A stretch of DNA of 64,000 nt, taken from Thiolinea disciformis DSM 14473 (GTDB taxonomy: Bacteria; Pseudomonadota; Gammaproteobacteria; Thiotrichales; Thiotrichaceae). The notes under the pieces were generated by a model, which worked only from the letters and a program-made list of their open reading frames with translations, made no database searches and had not been told where the DNA came from. Made by a program: the position numbers and the translations under genes. The stretch lies in the NCBI RefSeq assembly GCF_000371925.1, contig NZ_AQVE01000014.1:1-64000 (forward strand), read 5' to 3'. Positions within the stretch are counted from its first letter, which is position 1, and every line of letters begins with the position of its first letter. This document shows, piece after piece, positions 52,518 through 60,889 of the stretch.

Positions 52518-54047
52518 TTACCCCCAACGCGCCACAATCACTTTCCCACCCGCTTTCTGTTCCATCAGTGTCGTGCGTGCACTATAACGGGTATCAACGA
52601 TATAACTGGGTTCTGAGGCGTAAGTGACTGTCGAGCTAGTAATGCGCCCATTGGTATCTAGTTCCACGGTCACCTCTTCCGAATAAGTATTCACTATGGC
52701 TAGACCCACGCCCTCCACACTGGTAGCGGATGAGTTATCGCGCACATCATCATAAGAGCCTACGGCCAACACTAACTTGCGCGTGCGTTGGTTGGCATCT
52801 TTTTCCACACTAATCACGGTTACCGTATGGTCAAAAGAGCCATCGCCAGTATGATCGATGAAAATAATATTACCCGCTGTGAGTTGATTAACAGGCACTT
52901 CGGGCTTGCTGGTGTCACCACGATTATCGCGGCTAGGATCCCAATCAAATAAGCGCGTGCACGATCTTGCCACTTGATTCGCACTGAGCTCAGGGTAATG
53001 CACATTTACACCGTACAACATCGTATGTTGGGCATCGAGGGCTTGAACATTGCGTATCGCCTGATAGCCCGAACGTGCCATATCCACACCGCTTTGTTGC
53101 TTAAGACGATCGGCGCGGCTAAATAAACCTTGGGTTTTGTCGGCAGTCGCGACAATCCAACGTTTTTCAGGCGCACCACGCAACACTGGATGGGGAAGAT
53201 TGATAAAACGATCTTCTTTAATTTGTTTGCGGAATTGATCCATTAAAAACAGCGCAATATTTTTGCAGTCGCCTTCCACACGATTGCGCTTCATCACCTC
53301 CCAATACCAGCCCACAAATTGCCCAAAGGCATTACGAATTTCAGGGCTAGACCACGAAAAAACTTCCGCCGTACTACGAATCGTGATGACTGGCAAATCG
53401 AGTTGGCGAAAATTGGATAAATAAGCGAGCGGATCAGCCGCACGTGCCGCCGTGGTACGTAAGTCGAGTTTGACGACTTGCTGATCCATTAAACCCAATA
53501 AGCCTGCATTGACGCGGCCTGTAACCGGAACGGAGCGTGAGGCTTGGTAGTTTTTTACGGCTTGTTCTGTACCGCCGCCAAAGGCACCGTCACATAAACT
53601 ATTTAAAAAGCCTAAGCGCCCCAAGGTGTATTGTAAGGCGACCACACCTGTACCACTAGCGCCGCGTGCTAGTTCAGTACGTAAACCATTCGGAAAGGCT
53701 TTTGCCAACGCTGGATCACGTAAAGCACCCGTCGGTGGTGGGGTAGGTTCGGGCATAGTGGGTAAGGGCAGGGCGATGGCGCGTAATACATTCACTAAAA
53801 GTCCCGCACGCGTAGGCTGACCAGTAGTACCCGTCTCAATCGACTGTGCCACGCCATTATTGTCGAATTTGTCGATGGCCGTGAACAACGCAGCCATTTC
53901 CTGCGCCCCACTGATATAGCCATTGCCACTCGTATCTAAAGCGTTGAAGTTAATGGCATTGAGGCGTGCATCACGCTTGGCATCGGCTAAGGCAATGCGT
54001 TTATTTGCCATTTCCTGCACAAAAGCGTCGCGGGTTAAACTAGCCAT
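52518..54047 (-). CDS. Protein with EF-hand-like, peptidoglycan-binding and Cys/His hydrolase-like regions
   Basis: A 509-residue protein with no signal peptide or membrane helix. Residues 38-49 are an EF-hand-like loop (DTSGNGYISGAQ, with Gln at the position usually Glu) and a second possible loop starts at D59. A Pro-rich linker (95-107) leads to a peptidoglycan-binding domain at about 125-190 (VVALQYTLGRLGFL). The C-terminal half has EGDCKNIALFL (C261) and AGNIIFIDHTGDGSFDHTVTV (His 399 or 407, here in parts), as in NlpC/P60 or transglutaminase-like hydrolases. A cell-wall amidase or peptidase is likely; how it would leave the cell is not shown. It is divergent from recC. Confidence 0.6.
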   Translation of the reverse strand: MASLTRDAFVQEMANKRIALADAKRDARLNAINFNALDTSGNGYISGAQEMAALFTAIDKFDNNGVAQSIETGTTGQPTRAGLLVNVLRAIALPLPTMPEPTPPPTGALRDPALAKAFPNGLRTELARGASGTGVVALQYTLGRLGFLNSLCDGAFGGGTEQAVKNYQASRSVPVTGRVNAGLLGLMDQQVVKLDLRTTAARAADPLAYLSNFRQLDLPVITIRSTAEVFSWSSPEIRNAFGQFVGWYWEVMKRNRVEGDCKNIALFLMDQFRKQIKEDRFINLPHPVLRGAPEKRWIVATADKTQGLFSRADRLKQQSGVDMARSGYQAIRNVQALDAQHTMLYGVNVHYPELSANQVARSCTRLFDWDPSRDNRGDTSKPEVPVNQLTAGNIIFIDHTGDGSFDHTVTVISVEKDANQRTRKLVLAVGSYDDVRDNSSATSVEGVGLAIVNTYSEEVTVELDTNGRITSSTVTYASEPSYIVDTRYSARTTLMEQKAGGKVIVARWG

Positions 54048-54160
54048 TCTATCCTCCTTGAAGCGTTATAATGCCTAAACCTTAATATGAGTAGTACGCC
54101 TTGTCCAACTTTTGCCCTTTTTTTGCGGTAAAATGGACTTTTCTTGAGCCGAAACAATCG

Positions 54161-57100
54161 ATGCTGCATTTGATTCATAGTAACCGCCTTGAAGCGTTGG
54201 CTGAGCAGTTTGCGAGCTTGGTAAACTCACAGCTTTTGAGTGATCCGTTTGCTTCTGAATATGTGATTGTGCAAAACGCAGGGATGGGGCGTTGGTTATC
54301 CTTGCAATTGGCGCAACACAATGGCATTGCAGCCAATATGAAGTACCGTTTTCCGGCCGAACTGACGTGGGAATTGCTCACTAAAGTGTTGCAAGATGTG
54401 CCGGAGCGCGATCCTGGTTCGCCGCGTTTATTGCGCTGGCGTTTACTGAGTGAGTTTCAGCAACATGCGTTAAAATACCGCCACAGCTTGGGTCACTATC
54501 TCAAAGCGGGTCAAGATGCTAGTGCATGGCAACTGGCGCAGCAGATTGCACGGGTTTTTGATAGTTATTTATTTTTTCGTCCGGATTGGGTCAAGGCTTG
54601 GGAAAGTGAGCCACAAAGCGGTTGGCAAGAGCAACTATGGCATGATCTGATTGGCGAAAAAAAGTTATATCATTGGATTCGATTACAAAATCGCTTTATT
54701 CGTGAGTGGCCGACTGCACCTTTAGATCAGATTCCGGAACGGATTAGTTTTTTCTCCATTCCAGCCCTGTCACCGATGTATTTAGAAATGATGGGGCAGG
54801 TGGCTAATCGAGTTGACGTGTATTTCTTCATTATGAATCCCTCGGAACTGTATTGGGGCGATATTGAAACGGATAAGCGAAAAATTCGCGCCAAGCCTGA
54901 AGAGCAAGATTACATTACTGTTGGCAATCCTTTATTAGCCTCATGGGGCAGGCAAGGTCGCGATTTTATTGAGATTTTGCGCAATAACGAGCCTTATCCG
55001 CTGGAGTCCGAGTATTTTATTGCACCTGATACAGACAGCATACTCCATGCACTACAAACTGATATTTTGTATTTGCAAGGCGATGCTGATAACGCAGAAG
55101 TCTTAACCACGCCTCAGGGAAAAGCTTGGTCGGCGGATGGCTCGTTGGCGCTTCATTCCTGCCATTCACCCATGCGCGAAGTCGAAGTGCTCTACGATCA
55201 AATCTTGGCAGCGCTAGAAGCTGAAAAGACCCTAACACCCGCTGATATTGTGGTGATGATGCCTGATATTGAAGCGTATGCGCCTTTTATTGAGGCAATT
55301 TTTGGTGCTGCTAAGGTGTATTTGCCCTTCAGTATTGCCGATCAGCGTTTTACCACGGCCTTAAGTTTAAGCAATGCCTGCCTGCAATTAATGGATCTAC
55401 CGCAGCAACGTTTTGAAGCAGAAACCGTGTTTACCTTGCTCGAATATCCCGAGATTCGTGAGCGTTTCGATTTGGATGAGGTACAGGTGCAACAATGCCG
55501 TGATTGGGTGCGTGCCGTGAATATTCGTTGGGGCGTGGATGCAAATTTCCGCCGTCAATTCGCTGAGCAGACGACGTTTGAACATACTTGGATGTATGGA
55601 TTAGATCGTTTATTACTCGGTTATGCCATGCCTGGTGAGCAATTATTGGGTGGTATTTTGCCCTATAACGAGATCGAGGGGACACAAGCGCAAATTCTGG
55701 AGCGCTTCCAGCACTATGTGCGTGTGTTATTTGACATGGCGGAATGGTCTACACAGCGCAAAACCTTAACTGAGTGGCGTGATGCGTTTGTGGTAATTTT
55801 GGAGCAACTATTTCCCGATAACGCTGAGAGCTATTTAATCTATCAGGCTTTGGACACTTTACTCACGGAGGCGAAACAAGCCGAATTTCACAATAGAATC
55901 GCCTGGATCGTGTTTCGTGACGCCTTACGTCGTTTATTAGAAACCACGCATCAAAATGAAGGCTTTTTAGGCAACGGTATAACTTTCTGCACGCTGATGC
56001 CGATGCGTAGTGTTCCCTTTCAAATAGTGGCTTTATTGGGGATGCAAGATAGCGGATTTCCGCGCCAAGAGAATCGCCTGAGCTTTGATAAATTAGCCTA
56101 CGATAGCCAACGCAAAGGCGATCGTTCGCGGCGTGATGAGGATCGCTATTTATTCCTCGAAAGCTTACTGGCGGCGCGTCAACGTTTTTATATCAGCTAT
56201 ATCGGCCAAAGTGTGCAAGATAATAGTCCGAGTATGCCGTCGGTGTTGGTGGAGGAGCTATTAGATTATCTGGAAAAACGCTTCGGTTTACCACACGCGG
56301 CTTTAATCACCCAGCATCCTTTGCAAGCGTTTAGCCAGCGTTATTTTCAAGGTGGCGAGTTGTTCAGCTATGCCAACGATTATGTGCAATTGCACACGAA
56401 TACTGAATACGGTAAGCAAGTACAGCCGTTCTGGAATGGCGAATTATTGGCTGAGCCTGAGGCGCAGTTAAAACACCTTTCTTTAAGTGAGCTGATTAGT
56501 TTTTATCGTCATCCAGCCCGACGTTTTTTGCGTCAATTGGATGTGGCGGTGCGTGAAACCGAGGATGAGTTAGCGCAGCGTGAGCCTTTCAGCCTAGAGG
56601 CCTTCATGGATAGTACACTGGGTGAGCAAACCTTAAAGCATTTGCAACGCGGGGGCGATGCGGAACAATTGCTAAGCTCTATCCGCGCCCAAGGGATTTT
56701 GCCGCATGGTAAAAAAGGTGAGTTGATTTTCGAAGAGCATTATCAAAAAGTTGCCGCGATTTATCAAAAAATGCCGATCCAAAACGCATTACGTTCCTTG
56801 GAAGTAAACTTTGCATGGGGCGAGTTCAATTTATTTGCCAATGTGCAAGGGCTAAGTTCGGAGGGCTTGCAAGTATGCCACTTTGGTTATACGGGGGTGT
56901 GGCAGTGGATTATGATTTGGTTTCAGCATTTGGCCTTGAATGCAGCACCTAATGTACAGGCAGCTTATCAGCGCTGTACCCGAGTATTCACCGAAAAGGC
57001 TACTTATAAACTTGGTGAAGTTCCAAACGCCCTGCAACAGTTAGAGGTTTTAGTGCAAGCTTATTGGCGTGGTTTGCGTGAGCCATTGGCTTTTTTCCCG

Positions 57101-57316
57101 AAATCATCATGGGCTTTCGTTGAGGAAGGTATGAGTTTTAAGGCAGCGCAGAAAGTCTGGGAAGGTACGGACTATAAAGCTGGGGAAAGCACACAAGCAG
57201 AATATGCGCTGTTATATCGCGGGCGACAGCCTATTCAAGAACAGGCTGATGCGTTTAGCGAGTGCTCGCAACAAGTATTAGCAGGTTTATTCGCGGTTTT
57301 AGAGAAGTTGGAATAA
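54161..57316 (+). CDS. recC: Exodeoxyribonuclease V gamma subunit RecC
   Basis: A 1051-residue RecC, the scaffold of RecBCD that recognises Chi and splits the DNA strands. The N-terminus LHLIHSNRLEALAEQF and QNAGMGRWLSLQLAQ, the RFPAELTWELL segment and the SIPALSPMYLEMM and FCTLMPMRSVPFQIVALLG helicase-like stretches are typical. E. coli RecC is about 70 residues longer. I used ATG 54161 because it begins the family sequence; an in-frame start at 54101 would add an atypical head. No recB or recD lies next to it, the following gene being convergent. Confidence 0.93.
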   Translation: MLHLIHSNRLEALAEQFASLVNSQLLSDPFASEYVIVQNAGMGRWLSLQLAQHNGIAANMKYRFPAELTWELLTKVLQDVPERDPGSPRLLRWRLLSEFQQHALKYRHSLGHYLKAGQDASAWQLAQQIARVFDSYLFFRPDWVKAWESEPQSGWQEQLWHDLIGEKKLYHWIRLQNRFIREWPTAPLDQIPERISFFSIPALSPMYLEMMGQVANRVDVYFFIMNPSELYWGDIETDKRKIRAKPEEQDYITVGNPLLASWGRQGRDFIEILRNNEPYPLESEYFIAPDTDSILHALQTDILYLQGDADNAEVLTTPQGKAWSADGSLALHSCHSPMREVEVLYDQILAALEAEKTLTPADIVVMMPDIEAYAPFIEAIFGAAKVYLPFSIADQRFTTALSLSNACLQLMDLPQQRFEAETVFTLLEYPEIRERFDLDEVQVQQCRDWVRAVNIRWGVDANFRRQFAEQTTFEHTWMYGLDRLLLGYAMPGEQLLGGILPYNEIEGTQAQILERFQHYVRVLFDMAEWSTQRKTLTEWRDAFVVILEQLFPDNAESYLIYQALDTLLTEAKQAEFHNRIAWIVFRDALRRLLETTHQNEGFLGNGITFCTLMPMRSVPFQIVALLGMQDSGFPRQENRLSFDKLAYDSQRKGDRSRRDEDRYLFLESLLAARQRFYISYIGQSVQDNSPSMPSVLVEELLDYLEKRFGLPHAALITQHPLQAFSQRYFQGGELFSYANDYVQLHTNTEYGKQVQPFWNGELLAEPEAQLKHLSLSELISFYRHPARRFLRQLDVAVRETEDELAQREPFSLEAFMDSTLGEQTLKHLQRGGDAEQLLSSIRAQGILPHGKKGELIFEEHYQKVAAIYQKMPIQNALRSLEVNFAWGEFNLFANVQGLSSEGLQVCHFGYTGVWQWIMIWFQHLALNAAPNVQAAYQRCTRVFTEKATYKLGEVPNALQQLEVLVQAYWRGLREPLAFFPKSSWAFVEEGMSFKAAQKVWEGTDYKAGESTQAEYALLYRGRQPIQEQADAFSECSQQVLAGLFAVLEKLE

Positions 57317-57318
57317 CA

Positions 57319-57975
57319 CTAATCTTTCAAGCTAATGATTTGCCAGCCTTGTTGCTCAGCATAAGCTTTGAGCTTAGGATCAGGATCAACAGCGATAGGG
57401 TGATCGACCTGCAGCATAAGGGGTAGGTCGTTGTGCGAGTCGCTATAGAAATAGCTGCCTGCTAAGGTCTCGTGGCGATCTGCTAGCCACATGTTTAAAC
57501 GGGTGACTTTGCCTTCACGAAAAGTAGGTACCCCAGCGATTTTGCGCGTATAACGCTCGCCATCCATTTGTATATCAATGGCCAATAAATTAGGGATGTT
57601 TAATTCTTTAGCAATTGGCGTCGTCACAAAGCTATTAGTGGCCGTAATAATGACTAAGGTATGGCCTTGCGAGCGATGCCATTCCACTAAATCACGCGCC
57701 TTTTGGCTAATCATCGGCAGAATCTCACTCGCCATATACTCACGGTGTAATTGCTCCAGTGTAGCGCGATCGGTTTGGCTAATGAAATGGAGCGCAAACG
57801 CAGCATATTCGTGAATGTCTAAGGTGCCATTGGAATATTGTTGGTAGAAATCGTTATTGGTTTGGGCATAGGTTTCCTGATCGACTAAGCCTTTACGTAC
57901 TAAAAAACGTCCCCACGTATGGTCGCTGTCGCCTTGCAATAAAGTATGGTCAAGATCAAATAAAGCGAGTGTCAT
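57319..57975 (-). CDS. HAD-IB family phosphatase
   Basis: A 218-residue cytosolic haloacid-dehalogenase-fold phosphatase of the SerB-like HAD-IB branch. Motif I is FDLDHTLLQGDSDHTW (D6 and D8 by my start), motif II is the Thr in IITATN, and motifs III/IV are the K-G/YFYSDSHNDLP region. The start at 57975 was chosen because it begins with the MTLALFDLDHT strand; an ATG 45 bases upstream is unlikely. The substrate is unknown. It ends 2 bases from the convergent recC. Confidence 0.88.
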   Translation of the reverse strand: MTLALFDLDHTLLQGDSDHTWGRFLVRKGLVDQETYAQTNNDFYQQYSNGTLDIHEYAAFALHFISQTDRATLEQLHREYMASEILPMISQKARDLVEWHRSQGHTLVIITATNSFVTTPIAKELNIPNLLAIDIQMDGERYTRKIAGVPTFREGKVTRLNMWLADRHETLAGSYFYSDSHNDLPLMLQVDHPIAVDPDPKLKAYAEQQGWQIISLKD

Positions 57976-58086
57976 AAAATAAATCCTAGCAGTTCGGCAG
58001 AAAAAATCCTGATTGTACATCCTTGAAATTGCTGAAACAGTTAGAATATGAAAAAATCATTGGAAATTGATGTTTGGAGAACAGTC

Positions 58087-58566
58087 GTGATTGACGAGGA
58101 CGGCTTCCGTGCCAATGTGGGCATTATCCTCTGTAATCGCGACGGCAAAGTGTTTTGGGGTAGAAGGCTGGGACAGGATTCTTGGCAGTTCCCTCAAGGT
58201 GGCATCGATAGAGGCGAAACCCCCATCGAAGCGATGTTTCGAGAATTGCGTGAGGAGACGGGCTTAAAACGCGAACACGTTGCGATTATCGGACAGACAC
58301 GCGGTTGGTTGCGTTATCGCATTCCCCATTACATGCTACGCCGTCGCTCTCGGCCGTTATGCATTGGACAAAAACAGCGTTGGTTTTTACTGAAAATGCT
58401 GTGTCGGGACGGAGATGTAAATTTAAAAGCTTCTGAAAAGCCAGAGTTCGATCATTGGGAATGGGTGGATTATTGGCACCCTGCTCAGGAGGTTGTGTTC
58501 TTTAAGCGACGCGTTTATCGTCGGGCTTTAGATGAGCTAGCACCCCTACTGCATCAGGACGCCTAA
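58087..58566 (+). CDS. rppH: RNA pyrophosphohydrolase
   Basis: A 159-residue Nudix enzyme that converts the 5'-triphosphate end of mRNA to a monophosphate and so starts decay. The Nudix box is [23 protein letters not shown] (shown in parts, GGIDRGE and [10 protein letters not shown]). I set the start at GTG 58087 because GGAGA lies 6 bases before it and the resulting N-terminus [13 protein letters not shown] fits other RppH proteins; the ATG at 58048 has no ribosome site and would add 13 unusual residues. A terminator overlaps the stop. Confidence 0.9.
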   Translation: MIDEDGFRANVGIILCNRDGKVFWGRRLGQDSWQFPQGGIDRGETPIEAMFRELREETGLKREHVAIIGQTRGWLRYRIPHYMLRRRSRPLCIGQKQRWFLLKMLCRDGDVNLKASEKPEFDHWEWVDYWHPAQEVVFFKRRVYRRALDELAPLLHQDA

Positions 58567-58574
58567 AGGCGTCC
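58557..58574 (+). terminator. Rho-independent terminator of rppH
   Basis: GGACGCC-TAAA-GGCGTCC forms a perfect 7-bp stem whose loop contains the rppH stop codon and which is followed by TTTTCATTTT. Confidence 0.85.
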
Positions 58575-58598
58575 TTTTCATTTTCATGGCTACCGACC

Positions 58599-59024
58599 TT
58601 AAAATGGTTTTACCACGGCCAAAATTACGATCACAATCAATAATAAGCTCGGCGCTTCATTAAAGTAGCGATACCATTTGTGCGTACGCGTATTCGCATC
58701 GTTTCGGAAGCTGAGCATTAAACGGTAACAGGCATAGTGATACCCCAACAAGCCTGCTACGAATAACAGTTTGGCATGAAACCAGCCTGACTTAAAAAGC
58801 ACGCCATGACCTAATACAATCATAATGATGCCAAATAGCGCGGTTAACAGCATTCCAATCGTCATCATGACAAATAAGCGTCTTTCCATGACTTTATAAA
58901 GCTCAAAGCTCGGCTTATTTTCCGGCATAGCGTGGTAGACATAGAGCCGTGGCAGATAAAATAAACCGGCAAACCACGTCACCATAAAAATAATGTGTAA
59001 GGCTTTAATCCACAGATAGAGCAT
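58599..59024 (-). CDS. hemJ: HemJ-type protoporphyrinogen IX oxidase
   Basis: A 141-residue four-helix membrane protein. The conserved His in KALHIIFMVTWFAGLFYLPRL (split as KALHIIFM and WFAGLFYLPRL), the Lys/His in WFHAKLLFV and the YFNEAPSLLL end are the HemJ signature. HemJ oxidises protoporphyrinogen IX to protoporphyrin IX, the step before heme. It lies 2 bases after a thioredoxin-like gene on the same strand and is likely co-transcribed. Confidence 0.92.
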   Translation of the reverse strand: MLYLWIKALHIIFMVTWFAGLFYLPRLYVYHAMPENKPSFELYKVMERRLFVMMTIGMLLTALFGIIMIVLGHGVLFKSGWFHAKLLFVAGLLGYHYACYRLMLSFRNDANTRTHKWYRYFNEAPSLLLIVIVILAVVKPF

Positions 59025-59026
59025 GA

Positions 59027-59530
59027 TTAACCTTTCAATAAATCGCGAATCCGACCACGCATTTCATCAGGTTTAAATTCGCCCATTTTCTGATACACGA
59101 TTTTGCCATCAGCAGATACTAAAAAATTGGTTGGTGTGATATTGACCTTGCCGAATTGCTGAGCAATTTCGCCAGTGGCATCGTGTACCAAAGGATAATT
59201 CATTTGTTTCTGATCGCGCATGGCTTTAATCAAAGGAACTTGATCGTGTTTCACGGCAACACCAACAATTTTAAAGCCTTCAGCACTAAATTCTTTGTTT
59301 AATTCCGTCAAATGCGGAATTTCTTTAACACAGCCGCTGCAATCAGTGGCCCAAAAAACCATTAAATAAGGTTTGCCTTTGAAATCGGCTGAATTGAGGG
59401 GCTGACCATCAATCGTTGTCATCTGTAGTTTGGGGGCTGCTTGTAAGCCTTGGCTGGGAGCAAACCAAAAGAATGCAGCAACACCAGCAATTAAAGCAAC
59501 AGTGAGTAGGGCTTTGATATCCAGTTTCAT
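59027..59530 (-). CDS. TlpA-like membrane-anchored thioredoxin
   Basis: A 167-residue periplasmic thioredoxin-fold protein. Residues 5-22 form an uncleaved signal anchor (LLTVALIAGVAAFFWF). The active site is CSGC in FWATDCSGCVKEI (near 70), and the cis-Pro is in NITPTNFLV. TlpA-family proteins keep apocytochromes and other substrates reduced. The start at 59530 gives the normal anchor; a longer start 36 bases upstream is possible. It sits 2 bases before hemJ, which together suggests a heme/cytochrome assembly role. Confidence 0.88.
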   Translation of the reverse strand: MKLDIKALLTVALIAGVAAFFWFAPSQGLQAAPKLQMTTIDGQPLNSADFKGKPYLMVFWATDCSGCVKEIPHLTELNKEFSAEGFKIVGVAVKHDQVPLIKAMRDQKQMNYPLVHDATGEIAQQFGKVNITPTNFLVSADGKIVYQKMGEFKPDEMRGRIRDLLKG

Positions 59531-59807
59531 AATGTGATGCTTGTCTATCGTGAGTGAAGCCGCCATTATACAGCAGTTTTAGGCTAATACCGTTAAAAGG
59601 AACAGTGTGAAAAAGGTTGCTGTGCTTGGTGCGGACTTTAGGCAGCTTGCTAAGGGTTTCATAGGTATCGCTTGAGTTGACCATAAGTTTATGGGCAGGT
59701 GGTGACGCTTGCTAGAGAAAGTATAGCTTCAGCCCGTGACACAAACCCATAACTGGGATACATTCCAATAATTCACAAATCCACGCAAAGTTAAGGAGTG
59801 AGCAAAC

Positions 59808-60344
59808 ATGTTTGGGAAAAGTTCTAAAGGGAACACGGCAACGAATAATACTTTAAGTAGTCCAGCTATTACGACTTCCGCTCCCCTACCAGCACCGCTC
59901 CCACCCGCGCCCAGTCATCAACAGCAAAACGAACCTATTAAAAGTAATAGAAGTGCTCGGGTTGATACGCTCATTGGTCGAGGTACCACAATTGATGGCG
60001 ATTTGCATTTTTCGGGTAACTTAAATGTTGAAGGGGTCATTAAAGGCAATCTGACGGCTGATAATGACGATTCAACCTTGATATTAAGTGAGCAAGGTCG
60101 CATTCAGGGCGAAGTACGCGTTTCTAGTATGCTATTAAATGGTGCTATTGATGGCGATGTATTTGCCAATGGTAAAGTAGAGCTGTTTGAGAAGGCGCGT
60201 ATCTGTGGTGATGTCTACTACAACTTATTGGAAATGGCGGTCGGCGCTGAAGTGAATGGGAAATTAGTACGTCAAAAGCCAACGGATGCACCACGTCCAG
60301 CACCGATGTCTTTGCCACATCAGTCATCTACTGACGAATCTTGA
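59808..60344 (+). CDS. Bactofilin
   Basis: A 178-residue polymer-forming cytoskeletal protein. An N-terminal Pro/Ser/Gln-rich tail of about 45 residues is followed by a right-handed beta-helix of six short repeats (GTTIDGDLHFSGNLNVEG, TLILSEQGRIQGEV, LLNGAIDGDVF, KARICGDVYYNLL) and a short Pro-rich end. Bactofilins assemble filaments on the inner membrane that shape cells or place other proteins; a role in filament or holdfast morphology is plausible here. The ATG follows AAGGAGTGAGCAAAC. Confidence 0.92.
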   Translation: MFGKSSKGNTATNNTLSSPAITTSAPLPAPLPPAPSHQQQNEPIKSNRSARVDTLIGRGTTIDGDLHFSGNLNVEGVIKGNLTADNDDSTLILSEQGRIQGEVRVSSMLLNGAIDGDVFANGKVELFEKARICGDVYYNLLEMAVGAEVNGKLVRQKPTDAPRPAPMSLPHQSSTDES

Positions 60345-60438
60345 TGCAAAAGCAACAACCTACGCCTAATAGGTCATATTGATACTCTGTTAGGGGGGTG
60401 ATAGTGTTTGGCTATTAAACAGTTTTTAGGAGATTCTC

Positions 60439-60819
60439 ATGCAGGTTGAAACCTTAACGCCTCCCAGTGCGAGTACACCCGCACCGATGGAAGCGCCATT
60501 AATTTTTACGGATGCAGCAGCGGCGAAAGTAAAAAGCCTGATTGAGGAAGAAAATAATCCAGCGCTCATGCTACGTGTATTCGTCACTGGCGGCGGTTGC
60601 TCAGGCTTCCAGTATGGCTTCACTTTCGATGAGGAAGAGGGTGATGGCGATACCTTGATTGAGAATGGCGGAGTGAAGTTATTGATTGATCCTATGAGCT
60701 TCCAGTATATGGTCGGTGCTGAGATTGACTACACCGAAGGTTTGGAAGGGGCGCAGTTTGTAATTCGTAATCCTAATGCCACCACAACTTGTGGCTGTGG
60801 TTCTTCCTTTAGCGCGTAA
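60439..60819 (+). CDS. erpA: Iron-sulfur cluster insertion protein ErpA
   Basis: A 126-residue A-type carrier that hands Fe-S clusters to target proteins such as IspG/IspH. The three ligands are Cys in GGGCSGFQY (near 55) and CGC in TTCGCGSSF (near 119 and 121). An unusual N-terminal extension of about 20 Pro/Ala-rich residues precedes the normal start [11 protein letters not shown] strong bidirectional terminator separates it from ppc. Confidence 0.95.
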   Translation: MQVETLTPPSASTPAPMEAPLIFTDAAAAKVKSLIEEENNPALMLRVFVTGGGCSGFQYGFTFDEEEGDGDTLIENGGVKLLIDPMSFQYMVGAEIDYTEGLEGAQFVIRNPNATTTCGCGSSFSA

Positions 60820-60851
60820 TTTAAGCTAGTATCCCAATCGGGTTTTCGATT

Positions 60852-60879
60852 AAAAGCCGCTCTTAGAGCGGCTTTTTTT
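60852..60879. terminator. Bidirectional terminator between erpA and ppc
   Basis: AAAAGCCGCTC-TTA-GAGCGGCTTTTTTT has a stem of at least 8 bp with an A run before and a T run after it, so it works for erpA on the plus strand and ppc on the minus strand. Confidence 0.9.
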
Positions 60880-60889
60880 ATAGCTTAAC

